DNA from: UBA4744 sp963723165
GTDB lineage: Bacteria > Actinomycetota > Acidimicrobiia > Spongiisociales > UBA4744
Reading direction: 5' to 3'
Assembly: GCA_963723165.1 (NCBI GenBank)
Contig: CAVRPP010000007.1
Location: forward strand, 1-64,000
DNA: 64,000 nucleotides
Made by a program: the position numbers and the translations under genes. Positions 44,642-53,424 of this stretch are shown here, in pieces. The number at the start of each line of letters is the position of its first letter. Within the stretch, counting starts at the first letter, position 1. Below the pieces are notes generated by a model that was given only the letters and a program-made list of their open reading frames with translations, was not told the origin of the DNA and searched no databases.

Positions 44642-45705
44642 GCCTCACCCGTACGCTGAAGGTATTGGGCAAGGAGTTCCGCATAGGCCCCCGCTCACCC
44701 GTGTTTCTCTGGGTGCTGTTCCTACCGGTGTTTTTTACCTTGATCCTGCAAGTGACCTTCGGGTCGATCTTCGATCCCGAACCCCGGCTCGGAATCGTTG
44801 ACGAGGGAACCTCGACCATCACTACGGCGGTTGAAGGTATGGAAGGGATCGATCTGGCACTGCTCGACAGCGCCGACGACTTGAAGGCCCAGGTTGAGGC
44901 AAACGATCTCGACGCCGGGTTGGTGTTGCCTTCGGGTTTTGACGACCAGGTGCGTTCCGGTGCCCAACCTCCCTTGGAGTTCTATGTCGGGGGAGAGAGC
45001 CTCGCCTCCAACCGGATCATCTTGGCCGTCACCACGATCGATCTCGTTCGGGAAATCGAGGGAACTTCACCGCCGGTCGACGTGGCAGTGGTGGCTCTGG
45101 GCGATGAGGGATTGCCTATTGAGGTGCGGCTGGTGCCGTTCATCATGATGTATGCCTTGGTGGTTGCCGCGGTATTCCTGCCGGCCGTCAGCATTGCCGA
45201 CGAACGCGAGAAGCGCACCCTCGACGCGTTGATCATCACCCCGGTCAAGCTCAGCGAGGTCATTGCGGCCAAGGGGCTCTTGGGGGTAATCCTGGCGCTG
45301 GCCATGACGGTGTTCACGTTGATGCTCAACAACGCCCTCGGTGCGGAAGCATGGGCATTGTTTGTCGTGCTGTTGTTCGGTGCGATCCTGTGCGCGGAGA
45401 TCGGCCTCATTTACGGGGCCGTGGCCAAGGACACGACCGCCGTGTTCGCGTTGATCAAAGGAACCGGGATTCTGCTTATCGGGCCGACGGTGTTCTACAT
45501 CTGGCCCGATTGGCCGCAGTGGATTGGCAAGCTCTTTCCGACCTATTGGGTGATCAACCCGATCTTCGAAGTGTCGCTAAACAACGGCACGCTGGGCGAT
45601 GTATGGGGCGAGCTGCTGATCGCCACCGGGGTGATCGTCGTGCTGGGCGCCGCGGTTGTAGCTCTCACCAAGCGGCTCGGGACGCAGTTAGCTACCGCTT
45701 CCTAG
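44638..45705 (+). CDS. ABC-2 type permease, second subunit
   Basis: 355 residues. Same layout as its upstream neighbour: a first helix (SPVFLWVLFLPVFFTLIL), an outer domain (GIVDEGTSTITTAVEGM) and a C-terminal helical block with ADEREKRTLDALIITPVKLSEVIAAK. The two probably form a heterodimer. Ends just before a 16-bp palindrome. Confidence 0.88.
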   Translation: MSLTRTLKVLGKEFRIGPRSPVFLWVLFLPVFFTLILQVTFGSIFDPEPRLGIVDEGTSTITTAVEGMEGIDLALLDSADDLKAQVEANDLDAGLVLPSGFDDQVRSGAQPPLEFYVGGESLASNRIILAVTTIDLVREIEGTSPPVDVAVVALGDEGLPIEVRLVPFIMMYALVVAAVFLPAVSIADEREKRTLDALIITPVKLSEVIAAKGLLGVILALAMTVFTLMLNNALGAEAWALFVVLLFGAILCAEIGLIYGAVAKDTTAVFALIKGTGILLIGPTVFYIWPDWPQWIGKLFPTYWVINPIFEVSLNNGTLGDVWGELLIATGVIVVLGAAVVALTKRLGTQLATAS

Positions 45706-45710
45706 AAGAG

Positions 45711-45765
45711 ACTGTTTTGGCGTCCGAAAACCGGACTATTTCCCGTTAACGGACGCCAAAACAGT
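45711..45765. repeat. Intergenic palindromic repeat, copy C (16-bp arms)
   Basis: Perfect arms ACTGTTTTGGCGTCCG (45711-45726) and CGGACGCCAAAACAGT (45750-45765), 23-nt loop with AAAACCGGACT. It could end the efflux operon. Shares TTTTGGCG...CGCCAAAA and AAAACCGGACT with copies A and B. Confidence 0.7.
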
Positions 45766-45789
45766 GAGCCGAGTAGGTTTCGAGATCCA

Positions 45790-46872
45790 ATGGAACGGAT
45801 CGCAGTACTCACCTCGGGTGGCGATGCGCCCGGAATGAACGCCGGATTGCTGGCGGCAGTCAAAGTGGCGACGGCCCGGGGTGTGGTGGTGCTCGGTATC
45901 GAGCGCGGGTACGACGGGGCGATTGATGGACAGTTCCGCCCGCTGACCCGCCCGGCCGGATCCGGTCTGGTGCCGATCAGCGATTTGGAGCGGGCCGGCA
46001 GTCGGGGCGGCACGATGCTGGGGTCGAGCCGGTGCCCCCGGTTCTTTGAGGCGGAGGGGCGTGAGGCTGCTGCCGGGCAACTTCGCCGCGCCGGCGTCGA
46101 CGGGCTATTGGTCCTCGGTGGCAACGGCTCGCTCACAGGAGCGCACCTGCTCAGCAACGAAACGGGGTTCCCGGTCGTGGGCATTCCGGCCTCAATCGAT
46201 AACGACCTCGGCTGCACGTCCGATGCGATCGGGGTCGACTCCGCCTTGAACACCATCATCGATGCGTGCGACCGCATCTCCGATACCGCTCGCTCTCACC
46301 ATCGGGCTTTCGTCGTCGAGGTGATGGGACGCGACTCCGGCTACCTCGCGATGGTCAGTGCGGTAGCGACCGCCGCCGACGCGGCGTTGCTCCCCGAACA
46401 GGGACTGACCGAGCAAGAAGTCATCGACGAGGTCGAGAGGTTGGTCCGGGCCGGCGCCCGACCCGAACGTGACAAGCCCCGCATCTTGATCATCAAGGCC
46501 GAAGGGGTGCCGGTCCCCGCCACCCGTTTGGTACGGGAGGTGAGCGACCGGCTAAAAGACATCGAGGTCGATGTTCGCGCCACGGTGCTCGGCCACATTG
46601 TCCGGGGTGGGAACCCGACAGCCCACGACCGATTGCTCGCCGGCCGCTTCGCGTTTGCCGCGGTCGGCGCGCTGCTCGAAGGGGCTACGGATGTGATGGT
46701 GGCCTGGCGCCCGGCGGTTGAGGGAGGCGCCGAGACTTCTGACTCTTCCGTTCGTCTGTTTCCCCTGGCCGAGATGCTCGAGGAGACGGCCGGACTCCTC
46801 GACGGTACGAGCCCCGTCACAGTGGCGCGGCTTCGCCGCATGAAGGCTGCGCAGGGTGTCCTCGGCCTCTGA
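45790..46872 (+). CDS. pfkA: 6-phosphofructokinase
   Basis: 360 residues. N-terminal LTSGGDAPGMNAGL, then GGNGSLTGAHLL and the catalytic PASIDNDLGCTSDAIG, with MGRDSGYLA for fructose-6-P. It phosphorylates fructose-6-P to the 1,6-bisphosphate. The usual GGDGS reads GGNGS, so the Mg/ATP Asp is Asn. The following Gly favours ATP over pyrophosphate. No strong ribosome site is visible. Confidence 0.88.
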   Translation: MERIAVLTSGGDAPGMNAGLLAAVKVATARGVVVLGIERGYDGAIDGQFRPLTRPAGSGLVPISDLERAGSRGGTMLGSSRCPRFFEAEGREAAAGQLRRAGVDGLLVLGGNGSLTGAHLLSNETGFPVVGIPASIDNDLGCTSDAIGVDSALNTIIDACDRISDTARSHHRAFVVEVMGRDSGYLAMVSAVATAADAALLPEQGLTEQEVIDEVERLVRAGARPERDKPRILIIKAEGVPVPATRLVREVSDRLKDIEVDVRATVLGHIVRGGNPTAHDRLLAGRFAFAAVGALLEGATDVMVAWRPAVEGGAETSDSSVRLFPLAEMLEETAGLLDGTSPVTVARLRRMKAAQGVLGL

Positions 46873-46879
46873 GACTCTC

Positions 46880-46922
46880 TTGGCGCTCGAGTCGCTCACT
46901 CACCGAGCACATTGAGCGCCAA
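46880..46922. repeat. Intergenic palindromic repeat, copy B
   Basis: Perfect arms TTGGCGCTC (46880-46888) and GAGCGCCAA (46914-46922), with TCGCTC in the loop and AACCGGACTTA following. Between convergent pfkA and the MacB-like gene. Confidence 0.6.
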
Positions 46923-46930
46923 AACCGGAC

Positions 46931-48130
46931 TTAGTTCGTTCTGAGGGCCTCGGTTGGCGACAGCCGGGCCGCCCGGATGGCGGGGTAGAGGCCCGCGACT
47001 GCGCCGATCACCAACGCGGCTAGGAAACCGCCGATTAGGGCAATCTCCGGTATGAGAATGCCCCAGCCGCGGATTGCGGCGTACCCGGCCGTCACGGCCG
47101 ATCCCAGGATCACGCCTCCGATGCCACCGATGATGGCCAGTAGCAGGGCTTCCGACAAGAACTGGGTGGCGATGTGGCGCTTGGTAGCGCCAAGCGCCCG
47201 CCGCAGTCCGATCTCGGCTCGGCGTTCGAGCACCGAGATCACCATGACGTTGGCGATACCGATGCCTCCCACGAGCAGGGCGACGGCACCGAGCCCCAGA
47301 AACAGGCTGGTGAAGGCGCTCTCGGCGGCGTCACGAGCTTCCAGGGCGTCCGTCGGTCGGGCGACTTCGACTTGGTCCGGGTTCTCCGGGTTCGTCGTTG
47401 CGCCCAAGACTGCCATCACGCTGTCGACGTGCTCGGGGGCCGTCCGCACGTAGATGACGCTGGGAATGCTCTCTGAATCGAAGTACGTCTCCGCCGCCTC
47501 CTGTCCGATCATGGCGGTCCGGTCGAGATCGGCGCTCAAGTCGAGCGGCTCGAGGACCCCGATCACGGCGAACCAATGATCACCCAACCACACCAGCGGA
47601 TTGCCGTCGAGATCGATGATTCCCAGCCGCTCGGCGGCCACCGCTCCCAACACCACAGTCGGGTAGGCGCTGCTGGCTTCGTCGAGGAAACGGCCCGCAG
47701 CGAGGGTCCCTTGCATAGTGGTAAGAAGATCGGTGTCGACCGACTTGACCGAGATCCCCCGTGACTGGCCGGACGGGATGAAGTCGGTCCGGTACACGTT
47801 GGCGTCGATGTCGCTGACCGATGAGACCTCGTCGACCGGACCGATCCGTTCGACCATTGCAACAGCTTCGTCCGGCAGCTGGGCGTTCCCGAGACCGATG
47901 CCGGTTCCGGCCTGGACGGTGAGAAGATTGGTGCCGAGTCGGTCGAGTTGCGCAAGGAGATCCGACTTGGAAGACTCGGAGAGCCCAAGCACGGCCACCA
48001 TCGAGGCAATACCGATCATGATGCCGAGTGCCGAAAGAGCGGCTCGCATCTTCCGGGTGAAGAGTCCTGCTGAAGACGTGCGCAGCACGTCTCCGGCGTG
48101 GAGCTTGCTAGGAATCAGCTCGGTCGGCAT
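46931..48130 (-). CDS. MacB/FtsX-type ABC permease
   Basis: 399 residues. First helix (ALSALGIMIGIASMVAVLGL), an extracytoplasmic MacB-PCD domain (about 60-265) and three C-terminal helices with VMVISVLERRAEIGLRRALGATKRHI, the FtsX signature. Such proteins transmit mechanical movement outward rather than forming a pore. It is the last gene of a four-gene operon, 1 nt after the ATPase. Confidence 0.9.
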   Translation of the reverse strand: MPTELIPSKLHAGDVLRTSSAGLFTRKMRAALSALGIMIGIASMVAVLGLSESSKSDLLAQLDRLGTNLLTVQAGTGIGLGNAQLPDEAVAMVERIGPVDEVSSVSDIDANVYRTDFIPSGQSRGISVKSVDTDLLTTMQGTLAAGRFLDEASSAYPTVVLGAVAAERLGIIDLDGNPLVWLGDHWFAVIGVLEPLDLSADLDRTAMIGQEAAETYFDSESIPSVIYVRTAPEHVDSVMAVLGATTNPENPDQVEVARPTDALEARDAAESAFTSLFLGLGAVALLVGGIGIANVMVISVLERRAEIGLRRALGATKRHIATQFLSEALLLAIIGGIGGVILGSAVTAGYAAIRGWGILIPEIALIGGFLAALVIGAVAGLYPAIRAARLSPTEALRTN

Positions 48131-48131
48131 G

Positions 48132-48881
48132 TCACACTCCCGCCGGTTCCCTGTCGTAATCGATCATCCCGTCGAGCAGACCGACCTGCCTCGGGAAACG
48201 CTCGGCCATCGCCCCGTTGTGGGTGATCACCAGCATCGTTATACCCTCAGCGTTGAGCTCTTCGATCAGTTCGACGATCCCGTCTGCGGACTTGCTGTCG
48301 AGGTTCCCGGTGGGTTCGTCGGCCAATACCATCGCCGGGCGCCCAACGATCGCTCGCGCCACTGCGACTCGCTGACGTTCTCCGCCGGACAGTTTGCTGG
48401 CCAGGTGATCGAGACGATGCCCCAGACCGACCCGCCGCAGGGCAGCTTGGGCCAAAGCCCGCCGCTGAGCAATGGGCGTTCCTGTATAGAGCAAACCGTC
48501 AGCGACGTTGTCCAGCGCCGACTGGCTGTTGAGTAGATGAAACTGCTGAAACACGAAACCGATACTGCGGGAACGAAGCGCTGATAGCCCCCTGTCGTTC
48601 AGGGTCGAGATGTCGTGGCCGGCCAGATGGACCTCGCCGCTCGACGGTCGGTCGAGTGTGCCCATGATGTGGAGCAACGTCGACTTGCCCGATCCCGACG
48701 GCCCGACGATCCCCGCCAGCTCACCCAAACGAACTTCCAGGTCAACCCCGCGCAACGCTCGTACCGGGGGAGTGCCCGGGTACGTCTTGGTGACTGACCG
48801 AAGTGAAAGTACGACGCCCTGCTCGATTTCCGGGCGCGCTCCGCCGGGGCCGGGCCCGCCATTGCGCCGCCGGGAGGTCAT
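48132..48881 (-). CDS. MacB/LolD-type ABC ATPase
   Basis: 249 residues. Walker A GIVGPSGSGKSTLL, IGFVFQQFHLL (Q-loop), signature LSGGERQR, Walker B MVLADEPTGNLDS, H-loop VITHN. Its start overlaps the adaptor stop by 4 nt. Powers the FtsX-type permease. Confidence 0.93.
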   Translation of the reverse strand: MTSRRRNGGPGPGGARPEIEQGVVLSLRSVTKTYPGTPPVRALRGVDLEVRLGELAGIVGPSGSGKSTLLHIMGTLDRPSSGEVHLAGHDISTLNDRGLSALRSRSIGFVFQQFHLLNSQSALDNVADGLLYTGTPIAQRRALAQAALRRVGLGHRLDHLASKLSGGERQRVAVARAIVGRPAMVLADEPTGNLDSKSADGIVELIEELNAEGITMLVITHNGAMAERFPRQVGLLDGMIDYDREPAGV

Positions 48882-50458
48882 CGGGCCATCACCACCCGGT
48901 CTCCCGCGTGGAGACCCTCAGCCTCGATTTCGACATACCCGTCGGCGTACATACCGGGGTTTACCGCAACCAAAGCGGTTTGCCCGTTGCCGCGATCGAC
49001 CTCGACCGCATACCCGCCTTCGGCCAGCGCCAACAGCGAACTGACCGGAACAGAAAGGGAGTCAAGGCGCTGATCGGTAATGACGAGCACATCAACCGGG
49101 GCCTCGTCGAATCCAACTGCCACCGAGTCATCATCGAGTTCAATGAGGATCTCGAACGTGGCTTGCTGCTCCGGGCCGGTGCCGGAAACGGTCGCCAGCG
49201 GCGCCACGAATGTGACGGTGGCAGGGGCTTCAACGTCATTGGGAAGTACCACAGTGACCTCATCACCTTCTGCCAGAAGGCCTTGATCACGTGCGGCGAG
49301 ATCAACCGCGACGACGCTCTTATCTGAGGAAGTTGCCAGCACGGGGGTTCCCGGATTGACCGAGGAACCGACCGGCAGATTCACCGCTGCAATCCGGATC
49401 GAATTCGGGAGGAAGACGATTTCTCCGACATTGACGACACCGTCGGGTTCCATGCCGATCGACTGTTGCCAAGCGATCACGGCCTGCTGGGTTTCCGCCG
49501 TGAATGACCCGTCGACGGGCCCGGGGTCGAAGCCTGCTCCCGTAAGTGCGGCCTCGAGCTGTTCAACGTCGGAACCGGCAAGGGAATCGCCGGTGAGGAG
49601 TATCACCACCGGGGCATTGGGCCCGACCGTGTCGCCGAGTTGGGAAGAGTCGAGTACCAGGGCCGGCCCCGGCAGGAACACCACCTCGCCCAGATCCACT
49701 ACCCCGTCATCGGCGGCCCCGATGGCGTCTTGCCAGGCTTCGACCATTTGCCCGGTGCTGTAAGTGAACTCGTCATCCACTGTCACCGTGCCGTCCGGGT
49801 CGTAGCCCAGGGTCACCAGTGCAACTTCAAGCTGTTCGACATCGGCGCCGGTGAGGTTGGTGGAGGCGTCGCGCAATGTGCGGTAGGCGAGGGTGTCGCC
49901 GTACAGCACCACGACGGGTTCACCATCGGCCCGATACAGCACGTCGCCCTGCTCGACGATTGTGCCGGACTCGACGATCTCGGTGATCGGCCCGGACAGC
50001 AGTCCAGCAACGGAGACGGTGTCATCGCCAATGGCCAGATCGCGATACATCGGGGAGCTTCCGTTCAGTAGAACCACCGGTTGATTGTCGACCGTGAAGA
50101 GGACGTCACCGTCACCGACAACGTCCCCGGCCTCGACCGTAGAGGTCAACGTGCCCGAGAACCGTGACGAGATTGGCTCGCCGGCATCGAAACCCAAAGT
50201 GCCCGACAGTTCCTCGATCTGTTCGAGATCGCGAATCACGACCTCGGAGAAACTGACTTGAGCTGCCGCAGTGATCTCAGTCTCTGGGGTGCCGTTTTGG
50301 GCGATGAGCCAACCCGCCACAATTGCCGCCGCGACGGCCGAAACGAGGACGATCCACCCGCGCCGTCTCCGCTTGGTCGGCTCTTCGTCGGCCGTTGACC
50401 CATCTTCGTCCTGGTCCTCCATCGGCACGGTGATCTCCTTTTCTGGGATGGTTCTCAT
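48878..50458 (-). CDS. Efflux adaptor with two peptidoglycan-binding domains (MacA-like)
   Basis: 526 residues. A basic cytoplasmic start, one membrane helix (WIVLVSAVAAAIVAGWLIA, about 33-52), barrel-sandwich segments, and two PG_binding_1-like units (ADVEQLEVALVTLGY and SDVEQLEAALTGAGF), then an HlyD-like beta domain. It probably links the ABC pump to the cell wall. ATG 50458 overlaps the lipoprotein stop by 4 nt, but GTG 50428 has the better ribosome site (AAAGGAG, 6 nt). Confidence 0.85.
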   Translation of the reverse strand: MRTIPEKEITVPMEDQDEDGSTADEEPTKRRRRGWIVLVSAVAAAIVAGWLIAQNGTPETEITAAAQVSFSEVVIRDLEQIEELSGTLGFDAGEPISSRFSGTLTSTVEAGDVVGDGDVLFTVDNQPVVLLNGSSPMYRDLAIGDDTVSVAGLLSGPITEIVESGTIVEQGDVLYRADGEPVVVLYGDTLAYRTLRDASTNLTGADVEQLEVALVTLGYDPDGTVTVDDEFTYSTGQMVEAWQDAIGAADDGVVDLGEVVFLPGPALVLDSSQLGDTVGPNAPVVILLTGDSLAGSDVEQLEAALTGAGFDPGPVDGSFTAETQQAVIAWQQSIGMEPDGVVNVGEIVFLPNSIRIAAVNLPVGSSVNPGTPVLATSSDKSVVAVDLAARDQGLLAEGDEVTVVLPNDVEAPATVTFVAPLATVSGTGPEQQATFEILIELDDDSVAVGFDEAPVDVLVITDQRLDSLSVPVSSLLALAEGGYAVEVDRGNGQTALVAVNPGMYADGYVEIEAEGLHAGDRVVMAR

Positions 50459-51084
50459 CCTTCACCCCCGGGGGGTGGCGCCTCGCCGCCGAGGAAACGG
50501 GGCAGCGCGTTGGTGAAGATCCCTTGACAGACCTCATTGGCCGAGATGAACTCTGGATCCTCCTGGTCAAGTCCTCCAAAAGGTCCTCCGCCCTGGCCGG
50601 GTTGTCCTTCTCCATCGCCGCCTCCGGGCCCGAAGCTCGACAGGTCCGGGTCCTCCATGTCATAGCCGTTGTCACGCATGCACGCGGCGTATTCGACGAG
50701 GGTGTCTTGTATGGCGGTCCGGTCAAGACCTCCGCCCCGCAATGTGATGCCTTCTAGTTCGGGTTGGCATGCCTCAAACCCGGCCCGCAGAGCTTCACGG
50801 TCAATATCTTCCGCGCCTTGAGCCAAATCGCGGAAACTGAAGCCTCCGTCGGCGTCGATCTCCGGGTCATCGATGTCGAGACCTTCATCCCGGAGACATT
50901 GGGTGAAGTTGAGCATTGCCTGTTCGGTTTCGATCGGGTCACCGGTAGCGCTCCCCGCGGCTTCCGTCGAACTGGTTGATTCCAATCCCTCGAGCGAGGC
51001 GACCCCTCCGGCGGCGTCATCACTACCGCAGGCCGTCACTACCAGGGCTAGGACGACCAACAGGTGGGTGAGTTGCGTCTTCAT
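50455..51084 (-). CDS. Lipoprotein with two CxRDxGxDxxDPD repeats, first gene of the efflux operon
   Basis: 209 residues. Lipobox VTAC (Cys19). Two related segments, FTQCLRDEGLDIDDPEID and YAACMRDNGYDMEDPDLS, recall an actinobacterial lipoprotein group of unknown role; the paired Cys could form a disulfide. A Gly-rich tail follows. AAGGAAA precedes ATG 51084. Upstream are the 11-nt repeats, divergent from the response regulator. Confidence 0.75.
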   Translation of the reverse strand: MKTQLTHLLVVLALVVTACGSDDAAGGVASLEGLESTSSTEAAGSATGDPIETEQAMLNFTQCLRDEGLDIDDPEIDADGGFSFRDLAQGAEDIDREALRAGFEACQPELEGITLRGGGLDRTAIQDTLVEYAACMRDNGYDMEDPDLSSFGPGGGDGEGQPGQGGGPFGGLDQEDPEFISANEVCQGIFTNALPRFLGGEAPPPGGEG

Positions 51085-51127
51085 GAGCGGTTTCCTTTCT
51101 GGAACAGCCCCACTCTCACCCCAGGCG

Positions 51128-51167
51128 CTAAGGCGACTCTGAAAGATGGATGAGAAATGCATGAGAA
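51128..51167 (-). promoter_or_regulatory. Response-regulator box for the efflux operon (four 11-nt units)
   Basis: Units begin at 51128 (CTAAGGC), 51139 (CTGAAAG), 51150 (ATGAGAA) and 51161 (ATGAGAA): exact 11-nt period, reading TTCTCAT on the minus strand. The gene-proximal CTTAG unit may overlap the -35. Confidence 0.65.
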
Positions 51168-51193
51168 TGGCAATGTCCGGACGGCCCGGCAGC

Positions 51194-51222
51194 TTCTCAT
51201 CCGATTCTCATGTGGCTCTCAG
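51194..51222 (+). promoter_or_regulatory. Response-regulator box for the two-component operon
   Basis: TTCTCAT at 51194 and 51205 and CTCTCAG at 51216, 11-nt period. TACAGT (-10, 51245-51250) lies downstream without a good -35, as expected for an activated promoter. Confidence 0.65.
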
Positions 51223-51278
51223 CGTGCTCACATACGGGTGGCAGTACAGTTTTGTCTGAGCAAGGCGAGGGATCTCTT

Positions 51279-51971
51279 ATGACCGATACCAATGGTGCCA
51301 GGGTGCTGATTGCGGAAGACGACCGCAGTGTGCGCCAGTCTTTGCAGCGAGCGCTCCGTTACGAAGGGTATGACATCAGCCTGGCCGTCGATGGTGCCGA
51401 GGCACTCGAGGCAGTCAAAGATGACCGCCCCGACGTTCTCGTTCTGGACATCATGATGCCCCACGTCGATGGTTTGTCGGTGTGCAGGCGGATCCGTTCC
51501 AAGGGAGACGACCTACCGATACTGATGCTCACCGCCAAACACGAAATCTCCGATCGGGTGGCAGGCCTTGACGCCGGAGCCGACGACTACCTGGTGAAGC
51601 CCTTTGCGCTGGAGGAGCTCCTGGCCAGGCTTCGAGCTCTTCTGCGCCGAACCGCCCCCGAGGACCTGGGCGGGCCGCTGACCTTTGCCGATTTGTCTCT
51701 CGACCCGGAAACCCGCCGGATAGAACGCGGCGGCCGGGAGATCGAGGCCACGAAAACTGAGTTCGACCTGCTCGAGTTGTTGATGCTCAACGCGGGGATC
51801 GTGCTTACCCGTGAGGTCATTTATGACCGCATTTGGGGTTACGACTTCGGGACGTCCTCCAATTCGCTGGACGTCTACATCGGCTATCTGCGGCGGAAAA
51901 CCGAAGTGGAGGGCGAGTCTCGCCTGATTCATACGGTACGGGGCGTCGGATACGTATTGAGAGAGAAATGA
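51279..51971 (+). CDS. OmpR/PhoB-family response regulator (MprA/CseB-like)
   Basis: 230 residues. Receiver with acidic pocket DD (14-15), phospho-acceptor Asp57 in VLVLDIMMP, Thr in LTAK and Lys in VKPF, then a winged-helix DNA-binding domain ending TVRGVGYVLREK. GAGGGAT is the ribosome site. The kinase gene overlaps by 4 nt. It probably binds the TTCTCAT repeats and controls itself. Confidence 0.93.
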   Translation: MTDTNGARVLIAEDDRSVRQSLQRALRYEGYDISLAVDGAEALEAVKDDRPDVLVLDIMMPHVDGLSVCRRIRSKGDDLPILMLTAKHEISDRVAGLDAGADDYLVKPFALEELLARLRALLRRTAPEDLGGPLTFADLSLDPETRRIERGGREIEATKTEFDLLELLMLNAGIVLTREVIYDRIWGYDFGTSSNSLDVYIGYLRRKTEVEGESRLIHTVRGVGYVLREK

Positions 51972-53329
51972 CGCTTCGAGCCCGCCTTTCCCTGCTCGTC
52001 GCATTGGCCGTTGCCGTTGCGGTGGCTGCGGTGGCCGGTGCTGCCTACGTTTCTGCGAGTCGCGAAGCGCGCGGAGAGATCGACGCATTCTTGAACCAAC
52101 GAGCCGCCGCCTTGACCGCTCTGGGGGCGGGCGGCAACCGTTTCCCGGCCTCTCGGGAGATGGGAATGGGCCCTTTGGGAGTCTTTGATATCTTCGGTCC
52201 CGACTCGGCGTTCCAGGCATTCGACGAATCGGGTGAAGTGGTTGCGTACCTCCGAGGCGGGCCCACCCTGCCGATTTCGGACGACGATCTGGCCGTGGCG
52301 GGCGTGCACGATCGCTACACGCGCCGCGATGTATGGGTCGACGATGTCCACTACCGCATGATCACTGCTCCCTACGGAGATCGATACGCAATTCAGATTG
52401 CCCGTGATCTGACGGAAACCGATGCCATCGTCAACGGCCTCCGACTGCGGTTGCTGGGCATCGGTGGCCTGGGCGTGTTGCTCGCCGCTCTGATGGGTTG
52501 GCTGGTCGCAGGGCGGGCCCTGAAACCGGTTGAAGACCTGACCGCCACCGCCGAACATGTTGCCACCACTCAGGACTTCGACGCCCCCATCGAAGTCGAG
52601 CGAAACGACGAGATCGGCCGGTTGGCTTCGAGCTTCAACACGATGCTGCGGGCACTTGGCGCCTCACGCCAGCAGCAGCAGCAACTAGTCGCCGATGCCA
52701 GCCATGAGCTGCGCACCCCCTTGACCTCACTCCGTACCAACATCGAGGTACTGGCCAAATCGGATGACATGGACGGCACCGAGAAACAGGAACTGCTGGC
52801 GGACGTGACGTTTGAGTTGGGCGAATTGACCGAGCTGGTATCGGAATTGGTCGAACTCGCAACGGATGCGCGGGTTGCCGACGAGGCTGTGTCCGAGGTG
52901 GATCTGGCTGATCTCGTCGAACAGGTAGCCGAGCGAGCCCGTCGGAGGACCGGCCGCACGATCGCCGTTGACGCTGTCGACGGCGTGATTCAGGGACGTC
53001 CATCCATGCTCGAACGGGCGATTAGCAATCTGGTCGACAATGCGCACAAGTGGAGCCCGCCCGATGCAACCATTGAGATCTCGGTAGGGGAAGGCAGGGT
53101 GGAGGTCGTCGATCAGGGCCCTGGCATTGATGAGGCCGACCGCGTTTTTGTCTTTGATAGGTTCTATCGAGCGCCAGAGGCTCGAGCGATGCCCGGATCG
53201 GGGCTGGGTCTCTCCATCGTCAAGCAGGTCGTCGACCTCCATGATGGTCGGGTATGGGCCGATCAGGCACCAGGCGGGGGGGCCCGTGTCGGTTTTGAGA
53301 TCCCGGCCGTTTCGGACCCCGGGGAATAG
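51968..53329 (+). CDS. Membrane sensor histidine kinase
   Basis: 453 residues. Two membrane helices (about 5-27 and 158-180) flank an outer sensor domain of about 130 residues. HAMP follows, then HisKA with His246 in DASHELRTPLTS and an ATPase domain (NLVDNAHKWS, VVDQGPGID, GSGLGLSIVK). The frame extends upstream, but ATG 51968 in the ATGA overlap is the natural start. It should phosphorylate the regulator at 51279. Confidence 0.93.
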   Translation: MTLRARLSLLVALAVAVAVAAVAGAAYVSASREARGEIDAFLNQRAAALTALGAGGNRFPASREMGMGPLGVFDIFGPDSAFQAFDESGEVVAYLRGGPTLPISDDDLAVAGVHDRYTRRDVWVDDVHYRMITAPYGDRYAIQIARDLTETDAIVNGLRLRLLGIGGLGVLLAALMGWLVAGRALKPVEDLTATAEHVATTQDFDAPIEVERNDEIGRLASSFNTMLRALGASRQQQQQLVADASHELRTPLTSLRTNIEVLAKSDDMDGTEKQELLADVTFELGELTELVSELVELATDARVADEAVSEVDLADLVEQVAERARRRTGRTIAVDAVDGVIQGRPSMLERAISNLVDNAHKWSPPDATIEISVGEGRVEVVDQGPGIDEADRVFVFDRFYRAPEARAMPGSGLGLSIVKQVVDLHDGRVWADQAPGGGARVGFEIPAVSDPGE

Positions 53330-53336
53330 CCGACGA

Positions 53337-53376
53337 TTCTCATGTGCTTCTTACATGTGTTTCATCCGCGCTTCAC
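53337..53376 (+). promoter_or_regulatory. Response-regulator box before the HtrA-type protease
   Basis: TTCTCAT (53337), TTCTTAC (53348), GTTTCAT (53359) and a weak GCTTCAC (53370), exact 11-nt period, in the 95-nt gap between the kinase and protease genes. Confidence 0.6.
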
Positions 53377-53424
53377 CTCAGCGTCGAATGATCTATTGAG
53401 AGCACTATCGACTTGGAGACGACT

